A stretch of DNA of 64,000 nucleotides from Solenopsis invicta. Taxonomy: Eukaryota > Arthropoda > Insecta > Hymenoptera > Formicidae. The first letter of the stretch is position 1; each line of letters opens with the position of its first letter. Made by a program: the position numbers and the translations under genes. Where the stretch lies: NCBI RefSeq assembly GCF_016802725.1, contig NC_052669.1, forward strand, positions 15,356,270-15,420,269. The letters run 5' to 3'. Shown one piece after another: positions 1 to 10,630 of the stretch. Below the pieces are notes generated by a model. The model was not told where the DNA came from. It did no database searches and saw only the letters and a program-made list of their open reading frames with translations.

Positions 1-538
1 CTTTGTCTCGAATGAGATCTCTAAATACAGTATTAACGAATCTTTGGAACACCGCTGGCGAGTTACACAGACCAAAAGGTGCGCGCAAAAACTCATAATG
101 ACCGTCGGGCACGATGAAGGCTGTATATTTCCGACTAGACTGATCCATTCGAACATGAAAGAATCTGTTGATTAAATCAAGAGTACTAAAAATAAGCGCG
201 CCCTGCAACATATCGAGGTGGTCCTCGATCAATGACAGTGGGTGCCTGTCCTTAATGATTTTCTTATTTATTAAGCGATAATCCACGCACAGTCTAAATA
301 AACCGTCTCTTTTCCGAACCAGTACCACCGAGCTTGCATAATCAGGCGTAGATGGCTGAACAATTCCCTCGTCAATCTATTGATCAATCTGCGCATTGAC
401 TTTCGCTCTCTCGAACGCCGCTAATCGTCTCGCGGACTGACAGACGGGCTCCTCATCTTTAAGTACGAGTTTCATTCGTACTTTCGGTTCACAAGTTTTA
501 CTCGGCTTATAATTATTCACTAATTTTTTTATCGCTAA
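1..538 (-). pseudogene. Reverse transcriptase fragment of Gypsy-type pol
   Basis: The minus strand reads as the fingers/palm part of a Gypsy RT. It contains the segments YTAFIVPDGHYEF and FGLCNSPAVFQRF, and upstream of them the conserved 'EGIVQPS' segment. An in-frame TAG near 379 stands where the sister copy at 62890 has a tryptophan codon, so the frame is dead. The catalytic YMDD box would lie beyond the left edge. It is separated from the protease frame by a stop at about 540. Identification is firm; function is lost. Confidence 0.85.
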
Positions 539-1273
539 TCACTGTTCAAAATCTTTGATGTGCGCAATATCTACAAAATCCGCCTCACACGCTTCGCTCT
601 GAGTCACATCTATTTTAAGTATCTCCGGTACATTCTCGCGTTCCTCGACATCTACTACTTCCGATGCAACACTAGAGCTTTCGACAACACAAGCGTTTCT
701 TACGATGCCAGCATTCTCGAAAACATCAACGCTCTCCGTGTCTTTGCGCGTCCCCTGCAACAACGGACGGACAGTCACTCTGCCACCCCTGATATTTATA
801 TCAGTTAGATCTAGGAAATTCGTTCCCAACAATAATTTATGTCGTAACAAGGTATCCGACACCACATGTATGCGAACAGGATACAAATATTCATCTACTT
901 TAAGTGTGGAAGCTTGGAACTCCCCCAACGTCGCGTTGTTGCTCGAACCCACGCCATCGAACAATAGTTTACTAGGCTGCAATCGCGGGAGACCTAGTCC
1001 GATATATTCGTCCGCTCGAATCATAGTAATATCGCTTCCCGAATCTATCAATGCCTCCATCTCGCGATCATTAACCGAAACACTTTTAAGATATTTACGA
1101 CGCGAAACTCCCGATACCGCGCAACTCTCTTTCGTTTTCTTTACACATTTCGACGCGATGTGTCCACGCTCTCCGCATTGAAAACACTTGACACCTTGGT
1201 CTTTGGTTGGACATTTTGCGCTAATATGGTTGCGATCACCGCAAATAAAACAATGCGTGACTTTATCCGGCAA
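539..1273 (-). CDS. Gypsy zinc-knuckle and aspartic protease segment
   Basis: This 244-residue frame begins with two CCHC zinc knuckles (CFICGDRNHISAKC and CFQCGERGHIASKC), which bind genomic RNA in retroelement nucleocapsids. An aspartic protease follows, with the active-site motif DSGSD near residue 77 and the later hydrophobic segment LLLGTNFL. It is the C-terminal part of gag plus protease, and originally continued from the gag frame at 1506-2477. The listed start is only the first in-frame start after a break; the natural start is upstream in gag. It ends in a stop before the RT fragment. Confidence 0.85.
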   Translation of the reverse strand: MPDKVTHCFICGDRNHISAKCPTKDQGVKCFQCGERGHIASKCVKKTKESCAVSGVSRRKYLKSVSVNDREMEALIDSGSDITMIRADEYIGLGLPRLQPSKLLFDGVGSSNNATLGEFQASTLKVDEYLYPVRIHVVSDTLLRHKLLLGTNFLDLTDINIRGGRVTVRPLLQGTRKDTESVDVFENAGIVRNACVVESSSVASEVVDVEERENVPEILKIDVTQSEACEADFVDIAHIKDFEQ

Positions 1274-1342
1274 TTTCTTGCTCTCACCACTACCAGCTGC
1301 TTCCTTTCGATCGCCTCTGCTCCGATCGCCTAACCGCTTATC

Positions 1343-2477
1343 CTACCCTGACTTCGCTGTGCCGAAGACACCTCGGTCTCGAAGGCTTATTCTCTCGAAC
1401 ACCTCCAAGAGTCCATCCGCTCTCACAAATCGCTGAATACGTGCCTGGTCTCGCAATATCACGTCTGGGATGCCCTCAATCACGTGTTCAAGCATCTCGC
1501 TGTTGTCAATCGGCACCCGATTGCCCAAGATGATTTTTTTCATGATAATATTCATGGAAAGTCTCATCTTTCTTCCACACTCGTTCTTCGAACTTCCTAC
1601 GCGTCAACAATCTGCTCTGTCGAGGGAAAAACACAGCTCTCAACTCGTCCAGCAAACAATCGAAGGTCATCACAATGTGTTCTGACTTTGAGTGTAACCA
1701 CTCGAGCGCCTTCTCCCTGAGTCGCATACCGATGAGTATCCTAGCGGCATCATCTTGTAGCTTGTAGGTCGTCTTAAGCAACCTCAACTGTTTTTCCCAT
1801 ACCTCGTACGCACTGGATTTACCATCGAAGATACCCAGCAAGTCTGCTACTGCTGTTATTGTCGTTCGCGTTGGTCCAACCTGCGTCAGAATGTCAGGGC
1901 CATCGCTGTTTACCGTCGTCGCACTCGATCGTCCGCTCTGGGCCGACTCATCATGGCCACCGCTGCTCACCGTCACCGTTCCTGCTTGCTCGATTTGGGC
2001 TGGAACATCATGGTCGTCACCGTGCACCGCCGCCGCCCCCGCCCGCTCGATCTGCAACAACCTTCGTGTCGCCTCCAACTCGAGCCTCACCACCGCCAAC
2101 TCGCGCTCGGCCAATTTCTTCTCCCTTCGGCTAAGCTCAATTTCTCGCTGCTGACTCGCCGTCGCCCGCGCGCTCGCCTCACCGGCCTGCTGCGAATCGT
2201 CGACGCAGCCGCCGCCACCATCCCGCTCGTCATCCATCCATCCACCGGACGGATCTTCCTCCATCAGACGCGAGATCAGTTCGGTCTTCGTGCCGACACT
2301 AGACAGCCCACGTGCCGCCGCCAACTCCTTTAACGCAGCCACCGTGAATTTGCTCGGATCCCTCATTGCGCCGACTGCACCTTGCAATTCACCGTCTTTT
2401 GATCCGCTAGCAAAACTGTCTCTCTCACTTTGCCGCACAAACCTTCCGACCTCTCCCGAGTCGTCTGTCCCTCTCAC
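1343..2477 (-). pseudogene. Gag (SAP-domain) of Gypsy-type element, frameshifted
   Basis: The frame 2477-1506 starts with a Ser/Gly/Asp-rich stretch. A SAP-like helix-extended loop-helix follows at about residues 40-75 (FTVAALKELAAARGLSS, then TKTELISRLMEEDP). Next come a charged coiled-coil-like segment, rich in Glu, Arg and Leu (about residues 105-145), and a capsid-like helical region containing ALEWLHSKSEHI. The reading continues in another frame at 1567-1343 (EMLEHVIEGIPDVILRDQAR), so a frameshift lies near 1510-1560, and a stop follows near 1343. SAP domains bind AT-rich DNA; here one may have been captured for chromatin tethering, which is inference. Confidence 0.8.
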
Positions 2478-2570
2478 TCTCGCACCGCTGAACTATGTAC
2501 GTCGTCGAAACGTCTCGATGCTTCTTGCGTATTTCTCGTATTCGAACACGCCCCCGAATGTCTCGTGGCT

Positions 2571-2588
2571 ATCCCAGACGATCCCCCA
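2571..2588 (-). other. Putative tRNA primer-binding site
   Basis: On the minus strand, two bases after the LTR end, the sequence TGGGGGATCGTCTGGGAT appears. It differs by two bases from the tRNA-Pro-type primer-binding site of the sister element at 61017-61034. Confidence 0.55.
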
Positions 2589-2590
2589 AT

Positions 2591-2858
2591 TGTAGGATAA
2601 TTTTTGATAGTATCGAGGGCTAATGATCGAACACTCACGCTATTTAACTGGCCGAGAAAATAAGAGCTAATTATTAAGAGACAGTTTCACGGCTAACGAC
2701 TCGCCAGGACGAGACTCTAACCGCACATACACATTGCAAAAAACACCTGCACGGATCACGGTTGATCTTGATCTATCTCGCGCTCGCAAGCTCGCCGGTA
2801 TCGCCACGCGGGCTTCTCGCTACCAGCGCCGCGGTGACTAGAAATTACAGTCTTTACA
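2591..2858 (-). repeat. 5' LTR of the left Gypsy-type element (inner end sure, outer end tentative)
   Basis: The inner end reads ATCCTACA on the minus strand, identical to the LTR end of the sister element. The outer end is placed at TGTAAAGA (complement of 2851-2858) because it gives a TG...CA LTR of about 268 bp, close to the 284 bp of the sister LTR. No second LTR is available to confirm it. Confidence 0.5.
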
Positions 2859-3344
2859 GAAGGTACGCGCCAGGGCCGTGCTAATTACAGGCCCTACATC
2901 AATTTCACAATGTGGAGGCATTGAAATAAATTTCAACAGTATTCGTGATCCAAACTTCAAGCAAGAACTTAGAAACGAAGAACTGAGAGCACGTGCGCTA
3001 TTGATAAACGGCAGTGCTAAGGTTTTAGGAATAATTCCTGCTTTGATTTATCGGTCGACCGAATAAGCGAGCACGGATCATTGAAGAATGGATGCCGCTC
3101 CTTGAATTACGTGAACCGCGATAACTACTCCAGATACGCATTGCAAATACGAGACAGTTTGATTTTAATCTTAGATCGTACCCAAGTTTTATTCCATTTT
3201 TGCGTCTCGAGTTAATTTATTGAACATTTGTTACAGTTTACTGTATCACGTGATTCTTTTCTTCGCTGTCTTTTCAATAACATTTAACACTTGAGTATTC
3301 AAATATTTGTTTATTTAGTTTGACCCATTTTTACCTTTCAGTCA
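2859..3344. other. Unassigned stretch
   Basis: A 62-codon open frame at 2878-3066 is present, but I recognise no domain and see no splice or start context. The rest shows no gene or repeat that I can name. Confidence 0.3.
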
Positions 3345-4426
3345 ATGATGTTACGTCTTTCTGAACGAAAACGCATATCTCTTTTGATGATTAGAAAGTG
3401 GGGCGATCGATTGAGATCATACAATGATGTGAGATAGCTTTTCAATGAAATTTTTCGCAATGATGATACTGCCATTTTAATACCTACAGTTCATAGAACG
3501 ATTAGATGTTTCAACGAAATTGGAAGTGTTACAAATCGTCCAGTATTAGGTAGGCCAAAGTCAGCAACAAATCCAGAAAAATCATTAGACGTTCTACAGT
3601 CCTTTATCGAAAATCCGCATAATTGAAGCCGTAAAGTAGCTCTGCAGCATAATATTGATAAATGGTTTGTTCTTAAAATATTAAAAAATAATAAATTTCA
3701 TCCCTATAAAGCCCATCTTGTGCAAGAGCTAAATGAAGATGATTTTGATAGGCGCATTGAATTTTGTGACTTAATGATGGAAAGAATAGACGAGGATGCT
3801 AACTTTCTATCAAACATAGTTTTCTCAGATGAAGCAACATTTCAGATAAATGACAACGTTAATCAGCACAATTGTAGATTCTGGTCTGAAGTAAATCCTC
3901 ACTGGATTGAAGAAACACCCACACAGTATCCGCAAAAATTAAATGTGTGAGCAGGTATTCTCAATAATGCCCTTATTGGTCTATTTTTCATCGATGAAAA
4001 TTTAACAGCTGCAAAGTACGAGAGTATGCTAAGACATGAAATAATTCCAGCAATACAGGTAATCGTGAAAGACAATTTTGAGGATTCATGATTTCAACAA
4101 GATGGTGCTGCGCCGCATTACGGAAGGAATGTCCGTCATTATTTTAGCACAATGTTTTCTGAGCGATCGATAGGTAGGAGAGGAGCTATCGAATGGCCTC
4201 CTGAATCGCCTGACCTATCACCTCTTACTGCTTTCTGTGGGGTTACCTCAAAGAAAGAATTTATAAAACGAAACTACAAAATCTAAATGAATTACGAAAT
4301 TGGATTCTTCAAGAAGCTGCTTTTATCTTTCATGATTATATTCAAAATGTTGTTTTATCATTTTATCATCGGATAACCTGTTGTCATACAGTTAACGGTG
4401 CACATTTTGAACAATTGATTGTATAA
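3345..4426 (+). pseudogene. Mariner/IS630-family transposase, dead copy
   Basis: Starting at ATGATG, the plus strand reads as a cut-and-paste DDE transposase. It has an N-terminal helix-turn-helix region (SERKRISLLMIRKWGDRLRS) and a second DNA-binding helix region ending at GRPKSATN. The catalytic core has FSDEATF near 3826 (first Asp), QQDGAAPHYGRN near 4100 (second Asp) and WPPESPDLSPL near 4195. In-frame stops occur near 3434, 3624, 3947 and 4089, and the frame shifts after 4215. The C-terminus resumes with VNGAHFEQ before TAA at 4424-4426. One sub-frame (3720-3950) is still open. No TIRs were found at its edges. Confidence 0.85.
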
Positions 4427-4439
4427 ACCTTCCAACACT

Positions 4440-4760
4440 TGCCTTAGGTGGTTACACGCGCCCCCGGTCTTGAACGCACGCACGAACACACGGTCGAGGG
4501 AGTTCAGAGTCAACTAGTACGGAATTGACGAACCACGGGGTCCCTGTCTCTCCTGTGAAACACATTTACGCAAGCGCGCACACACACACACACAGCAGAG
4601 GAAGTTTGGAGTCGTTAACTACTGCACAAGCACGCACATTGCACATGCTTTCCTACATGCACTTTTATCCATACGTGTCCGCAAAGGAAAGTCCGGAGAG
4701 TCTTTCTCACGTCCTCGTCGTGGACTCTACGCTACTGCAAAATCTCTTCAATGTTTAAAT
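4440..4760 (+). repeat. CA-repeat and dispersed 70-nt unit, remnant
   Basis: A short CA run at about 4577-4594 is followed by GCAGAGGAAGTTTGGAGTCG and a TTAACTACTGCAC segment. This is the same unit that occurs in the arms of the palindromic element at 8862-11430 and again near 28640-28700. It is probably a broken TIR from that family. Confidence 0.5.
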
Positions 4761-4960
4761 GATCATAACTTTACGAAAAGAAATTGTAGAGACCTCGGCG
4801 AAATTGCGTTACTCTCGCCCCGAAAAACCCTTTCAAACGAACCCTCACACGATCCCACATTGCATTTAAGATTTTTTTGCCCTCCCCCCCTTTTTCTCGC
4901 TCCCCAAGGATGGCAAAATGGATGTTTGTGATGTTATGTGTAGATTAGAAGTTATTTTTC

Positions 4961-5298
4961 ATGAAGTACTTTCCGAGTTATGACACTTGAAAGTTACAGT
5001 ACACTGTAGCCTCACAATTCGGAAAGTACTCAACAAAAATAAATTTTCTTGTAAAGTTTTGGAAAGGTCTTGACACTAACTATTAGATTCTGGAATAGAA
5101 AATAGAGTGTTCTATTTAAAAAAGTTAATGTGATTTTGATCTGACCTTGGCGACGCTATCCAAGGTCAAACTGATAATATTAGTAAATAGATTTTTTAAA
5201 ACCTTACAACTCTTATCCAAAACACTTTTTTCTAAAATGTTTAGTTTTCGAGATATTTTGCTGTTCCTGTATTTTTTCCTTACCGTGTATATTATTAT
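4961..5298 (+). repeat. Inverted-repeat arm A
   Basis: This segment (for example TACTTTCCGAGTTATGAC, then GATTTTGATCTGACCTTGGC) is repeated inverted at about 5310-5640 and directly at about 7797-8115. Together with the 5301 arm it forms a near-palindrome with a very short loop around 5285-5310. It is probably a solo or partial end of the same TIR family as 5301-8121. Confidence 0.75.
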
Positions 5299-5300
5299 AT

Positions 5301-8121
5301 AGGGTCATCAAAAAATATTGGACCTTTGATTGATTTGAAAACTAAGCATATTTAGAAAAAAGTGTTTCAGATAAAAGTTGTAGGGTTTCAAAAGATCTAT
5401 TTACTGATCTTATCAGTTTGATCTTGAATGGCGTCACTAAAGTCATATCAAAATCACATTAACTTTTTTAAATGGAACACTATTTTGATTCCAGAATCTA
5501 ATAGCTGTTGTCAAGAGCTTAACAAAACTCTACGAGAAAGTTTATTTTCTTTGAATACTTTTCGAGTTGTGGGGCTTGAAAGTTACAGTGTACTGTAAAT
5601 TTCAAGCGTTATAACTCGGAAAGTAGTTAATAAAATCAAACTTATTGGTAATTGTGCACTATAGGAGACCCAGCTCCAATCATGTTGACCTTGACATATG
5701 TTATAGAGGCAAAGACAGTGAACAACTTTTTCTTATAAATTAATTAGCGCTCTTATCTAGTTTTCGAGATATACTTAGAAAAAGAAGAAACAGTTTTTCT
5801 TAATTACTTCAGAAAATATTTATTTTACAAAAAAATGTGTCAAACAAAAAATGAATTTTGTAATAATTTTTATGAAAAAGGTTATATACATATTTTACCT
5901 AACTTTAATATTATAGTTGTTATAGTAGAAAAACTGTTTTAGAATAATTTTTTTTTAATATTTTGAGTAGTTTTACGTGAAATGTAGCTGCTTAGGCGTG
6001 GGAGAACCCCCTCCGCACACCCTCCCTTTTTTTTAACAGGGGGAAAATGCTCATGGCACCCCGGGTTGGCTAGACCACGGGAGTGTGGGACTCGGGACGC
6101 GGTACCTCTCGCCGGCACAGACCGCTTGCGCGGCAGAAAGTTGGCGAGGCCCGGCCCGCCTAGAAACCCACCGAGCCCATCTCACCCCATTGCGTGGAGG
6201 GACCGGGATGCAGGGGCATTCTCCAACATCCCTCCACCGGGGGTCGGAGCATGGAGCTCCCCGACGCGCCAGTTCGTCGAGTTGGGAGTCGGGCTTTGCT
6301 GGCCCAGCCGAGATACGTCGGCCGGTAGGGCCTAGCCCGACCCCGGGGGTGCGGAGTGAGGCATCACGCACCCCCGCGCCCATTTAGGGCCACCGACATA
6401 TCGCCGGTGCGAGCCCCACGCCCAGGGACGAGCGGTCGCCGCCGCCCGCCCCACCTTCTCCCGTCCACGGCGCTAAGCGTGGCCGGGCCGGGCGCCAGGG
6501 GAGAGAAAACTCTCGCCTAGCGCCGGGCCCCATCGGCCTGGGCCCTGTCCCGTTGCATCCCCCGAGCGCTAGGGGCAGCTAGGGGCGGGCACCCGAGGGG
6601 CGGCACTATCGCCGCTTCCCTTGCCGAGGACGGGCGGCCCCGGGGAGGGCGCACTGGGCGCGCCTCCCTTGGGCCTCTCCTCCCTCGTGGCCTTACTCCC
6701 CCTCCGCTCCCTCTGCGGGAGTTGGGGGGAGGGGTGAAGAATCACTCTAGCCACGGGGAGGTTATCCCCGGAAGCGTGACTCAACACGCTGATCACGTCC
6801 GAGGCGCCGGTCTCGTCGACCGCGCGTGTCTTGGGCGACGGAGGCTCCTCCCCGGATTCAGACGAGTCCGAGGTAGACCCCGGCAGCCGAGCGTCTCCCG
6901 CCAATGGGGCCCCATCAACAGGAACCCCGCCCGCGACAGACGTACCCCCTCGGCGGCCTCGTCCCCCGCCGGACCGTCGCCCCCAACGGCCTAAGCGCCG
7001 TGAGCAGCGCCGGCGTTCGGCGGTGACGGAGGCTCCACCTCCATCTCCTTCCGCACTCCCTCCCCGTATTTTTTTTAACCTAACCTAACCTAATCCTATT
7101 TTAGTTGTAATTTGGCCAAAGATATCTAATTAATCATGTTGCGACATTAGATTCGAAATTATAGCGCACCCTCTCCCGCACTCACCACGTCATTAGTGGA
7201 CCGACGTGGGTTTGGTTAGAAAAAATATGGGGAGGGGGTGCAGGGGGAGATGCGCCACCTTTCCCCCGCCTACGCGTTCTCTGTACAAAATGTAAAAATT
7301 TGAATTTATCAGAGTTTTTGAAATGGTTTTTTGATTATAACTCCTAAAGTATTAAAGTTACGTAAAATATGTATAGAACCTTATTTGTAAAGCTTATCAC
7401 AAGCTTTATTTTTTGTTCAACACATTTTTTTTGTAAAATGAATATTTTCTGAAATAATTAAGAAAAATTGTTTTTTCTTTTTTGAAGTATAATTCGAAAT
7501 CTGTAGAAGAGCGCTAATTAATTTATAAGAAAAAGTTGGTATCCTTGCCTCTATAACATATGCAAAGGTCAACATGATTGGAGCTGGGTTTCCTATAGTG
7601 CACAATTACCAACTTATTTATAGTATTTTAAAAAATTTTCGAAATCGACTACAAGAAAATGCAATAAAAAATATAGAATGTACCGATACCTTTTAATTAA
7701 GAAACTACCAATACTCTAATGTTATATCTTTATTACATTTTCTTATAATCAATTTCGAGAAATTTTTAAAACCTTATAAATAAGTTTATTTTTGTTAAGT
7801 ACTTTCCGAGTTATGACGTTTGAAAGTTACTGTAGCTTTCGAGCCTTACAACTCGGAAGATACTCAATAAAAATAAACTTTTTTGTAAGGTTTTGGAAAG
7901 CTCTTGATATCAGTTATTAGATTCTGGAATCAGAAATAAGGTGTTTCATTCAAAAAAGTTAATGTGATTTTGATCTGACCTTGGCAACGTCATTTAAGAT
8001 CAAACTAATAAGTTCAGTAAATGGATCTTTTCAAACCCTACAACTTTTATCTGAAACGCTTTTTTCTAAAATGCTTAGTTTCCAAAATAATAAAGAAGTC
8101 CGATACTTTTCGATGACACTA
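5301..8121. mobile_element. Long-TIR foldback element with GC-rich core
   Basis: The left arm (5301-about 6040) and right arm (about 7190-8121) are long imperfect inverted repeats. Paired landmarks are AGGGTCATC at 5301 with GATGACACT at 8112-8120, and the GTGCACTATAGGA/TCCTATAGTGCAC pair near 5655 and 7590. TA dinucleotides flank both ends, as in mariner/Tc1 insertions. The right arm carries about 170 bp (around 7620-7790) absent from the left arm. No transposase is encoded, so it would be non-autonomous. Confidence 0.75.
6045..7095. other. GC-rich insert with (TAACC)n, possible R1/TRAS-like fragment
   Basis: This insert inside the foldback element is strikingly GC-rich beside AT-rich arms. 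It ends in a T-run followed by about four TAACC units at 7076-7092, the complement of the insect telomere repeat TTAGG. Minus-strand open frames (6569-6904 and 6051-6383) are Pro/Ser/Arg-rich; the first contains SDSSESGEEPPSPKTRAVDE. That composition would fit the start of an R1-clade gag-like ORF1, and TRAS/SART elements target TTAGG repeats. I see no zinc knuckle, endonuclease or RT, so this identification is weak. Confidence 0.3.
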
Positions 8122-8230
8122 TATATAATTTATATATGATTATATATAATTATACATATATAATTTATATATAATTATATATAATTATATATAATTTTTG
8201 TATGATTATATCTTCATAGCAAACACAGAA
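8122..8230. repeat. AT-rich palindromic low-complexity run
   Basis: Repeats of the words ATATATAATT and TATATAATTA. Similar text flanks other small elements at 12990-13040, 14755-14776 and 17250-17320. Confidence 0.7.
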
Positions 8231-8520
8231 TATAGCTGCAACATTGCATTGGAGTAACACGTGAGGTAACAGATGTTATTTCACAATCATGTAAAGGCAA
8301 TTTAAAATGTTATTGGGGTACAATATAACTATTTTATACAACTGTTCCATTTTTTTGTTATTTTCTTGTAATATTGAAATAACAGCAACATAACAAAACT
8401 TATATAACAGATTTTATATTTTATCTACATTGTCATTATATAAATGTTAAATAGTATTTATATTGCTTCAGATATAACTATTACATTGAAATTATATTTG
8501 AATTTTGAATATCTTTTAAT
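8212..8520 (+). repeat. CAGCAAACACA-family TIR element, remnant
   Basis: Begins with AGCAAACACAGAATATAGC and continues with iterated TAACA/ATATAAC words typical of the family seen complete at 37311-37479. The right TIR is not recognisable. Confidence 0.4.
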
Positions 8521-8689
8521 AGCGCCATTTTGCGACACGCGATTCACGTTTGACATTCGACTTATCCGACTGTACAACGATCCAAAATTTCGTGATAGGT
8601 TTGGATTCCCCATTTGAATAGTGATTGAATATAACTGCTAAGGTGGGTTTAGTTTATCTAGAAGATCGAGAGACTATGAAATATCAAAA

Positions 8690-8800
8690 AGAACGATTGC
8701 TGAAAAGCATTCGGCTATGGAATCAAACAAAATGCACTCAAAGCTCTGTTCGTAGAGGTTATGGCCATTATTTTGTAAATTTAGTTTATCACGTGCTAAC
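8690..8800. repeat. Outer inverted repeat, left copy
   Basis: The segment with AGCATTCGGCTATGGAATC and CACTCAAAGCTCTG occurs inverted at about 11540-11640. The pair brackets the palindromic element at 8862-11430, so that element lies in the loop of an older palindrome. Confidence 0.65.
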
Positions 8801-8802
8801 GC

Positions 8803-8805
8803 ATT

Positions 8806-8861
<56 letters not shown>
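8803..8861. repeat. (TA)n microsatellite
   Basis: Near-pure TA run directly at the left insertion point of the palindromic Tc1-like element. Confidence 0.9.
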
Positions 8862-8864
<3 letters not shown>

Positions 8865-9667
8865 TACTCAAAAAAATAGGGAACACTTTCCAGACACCAA
8901 AAATTAGGCTATTTTCAAATGACTGTAACTCGGTGAAAAATCATCGTAGATAAAAAATAAAAAAAGCATTTTGAAGCTTGAAGATCGAGCTTTAACGTTC
9001 TAACAGCAGATTTTCAAAATTCTTTTAACTTCCTTGTCTTATGCAGTAAAAAAGCACACCTTGTTTTGTTCGTTAAAATTTCGTATTTTTGACACTTTGC
9101 AGATCGACCAACAAATTTTTTTCGAATAATTCAAGTAAAATTTCATAAACTACAACATTTTACCTACAAAATGCTTTTTTAAAAATTTCTCTACGATTTT
9201 TTTAACCGAGTTACGCAACTTTGAAGCTAAACCTGCATTTTTTACAAATGATATACGTACTCCGTGAAAAATCATCGTAGACAAAAAATCAAAAAACCAT
9301 TTTAAAGCTCGAAGTTTCAGCTTTAACATGCTATTAACGGTTTTCAAAAATTTTCTCAATTTCTTAGTACTATGCCCCAAAAAAGATACACTGCTTTTTC
9401 CTTAAAATAACGTATTTTTAACAGCCTGTAGCTCAATAAAAAAATTTTTCTCGACAAATCCAATGCAAGTGCCTTAAAGTATGACATTTTCTCTACAAAA
9501 TGCTTTTTTTAAAATTTTTTCTACGATTTTTTTTTGACCGAGTTACAAGACTTCGAAGATATACATTTTTTACAGTACATTTTTCCGAAAAATGACGTCT
9601 ACCGCCGCTAATTAGCATTAGCCAATGTGCACCACGTGGAGGTTGCCGGTCGGATTTTTGTACATCG

Positions 9668-9950
9668 TGTGTGTATGTGTGTGTGTGTGTGCGCGCGCGC
9701 GCGCGCGTGCGTGTGTGCGTGTGTGCGTTTGTGCGCGTGTGCGTGCGCGCGTGCGTGCGTGCGTGTGTGTGTGTGTGTGTGTATGTGTCACAGCAGAGAT
9801 AAGGAGCCCACAGTTCGTCACTTCTGCAGTATTTAACGACTCCAAACCCTCTTTACTGTGTATGTGTGTGTGTGTGTGTGTCACAGCAGAGATAAGGAGC
9901 CCACAGTTCGTCACTTCTGCAGTATTTGACGACTCCAAACCCTCTTTACT

Positions 9951-9994
<44 letters not shown>

Positions 9995-9995
9995 C
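9668..9995 (+). repeat. TG/GC microsatellites with two direct copies of a 70-nt unit
   Basis: A long TG/CG run (9668-9785) is followed by two nearly identical units starting CACAGCAGAGATAAGGAGCC, each ending in a further TG run. A third unit at 10000-10070 belongs to the inner arm. Open frames through this region encode only Cys/Val or His/Thr repeats and are not genes. Confidence 0.9.
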
Positions 9996-10121
9996 ACAAA
10001 GGAGATAAGAACCCCGCAGTTTGTCACTTCTGCAGTATTTAATGACTCCAAACCCTCTCTGCTGTGTGTGTATGCGCTCGCGCGCATGAGAGTTCAATAG
10101 TGGGTATTTCCTCCTCTCTGA

Positions 10122-10493
10122 TCAATTACTGCTTGCAAGCGTTCTCGCATATTTATACATCTTGCAATACAATCTTGCGGAATGTTGTGCCAAATTTCCG
10201 TTAAAATTTCTCCCAATTTTTCTAAATTTCGCAGCTTCCTTGCGACGCCTTAATCGTCGTTCCATTTCATCCCAAATGTGCTCGATTGGATTTAAGTCCG
10301 GGCTATTGGTGGGATGATTTAACAGTCTAATTGCGTGTCGTTGAAAAAAACGTCGCGTTATATTCACCGTATGAGGTCGAGCGTTGTCCTGCATGAAAAT
10401 AAAGTTCCGACAGGTTCGATTTAATAGCAAAACGTGTGGTCGTAGAATATCGTTGATATAACGAACACACACGAAATACACGCCATTGAACAC
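10122..10493 (-). pseudogene. Tc1-like transposase, C-terminal half
   Basis: The minus-strand frame contains FMQDNARPHTVNITRRFF (second catalytic Asp region) and SPDLNPIEHIWDEMERRLR (third catalytic residue, Glu). This is the signature of a Tc1-type DDE transposase core. The N-terminal DNA-binding half and the first catalytic Asp are missing; upstream the sequence passes into the TIR unit and a CA run. It sits at the centre of the palindrome, where the coding region would be expected. It cannot encode an active enzyme. Confidence 0.85.
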
Positions 10494-10588
10494 TCATGCG
10501 CGCGCGCGCATACACACACAGCAGAGAGGGTTTGGAGTCATTAAATACTGCAAAAGTGACAAACTGCGGGGTCCTTATCTCTGTTGTG

Positions 10589-10630
<42 letters not shown>

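Larger units (their letters stand above)
1..2858 (-). mobile_element. Gypsy-type LTR retrotransposon, decayed, 5' half
   Basis: Read on the minus strand, the order is LTR (2858-2591), primer-binding site, gag with a SAP-like N-terminus, CCHC zinc knuckles, aspartic protease and reverse transcriptase, which runs off the left edge. The order gag-protease-RT and the residue patterns match the better preserved copy at 60728-64000, so the two belong to one lineage. Coding is broken by frameshifts and stops, so this copy is not autonomous. The 3' LTR and any target duplication lie outside the window. Confidence 0.9.

Noticed and set aside
8625..8879. 84-codon plus-strand frame ending in Tyr/Ile repeats
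   Set aside because: It runs into the TA microsatellite, and its start is part of an inverted repeat shared with 11540-11640.
9784..10070. CRISPR-like regular repeats
   Set aside because: The repeated unit is a 70-nt transposon arm segment separated by TG runs, in animal DNA; no spacers.
9618..10097. 159- and 127-codon frames over TG/CA repeats
   Set aside because: Microsatellite artefacts inside the arm of the palindromic element.
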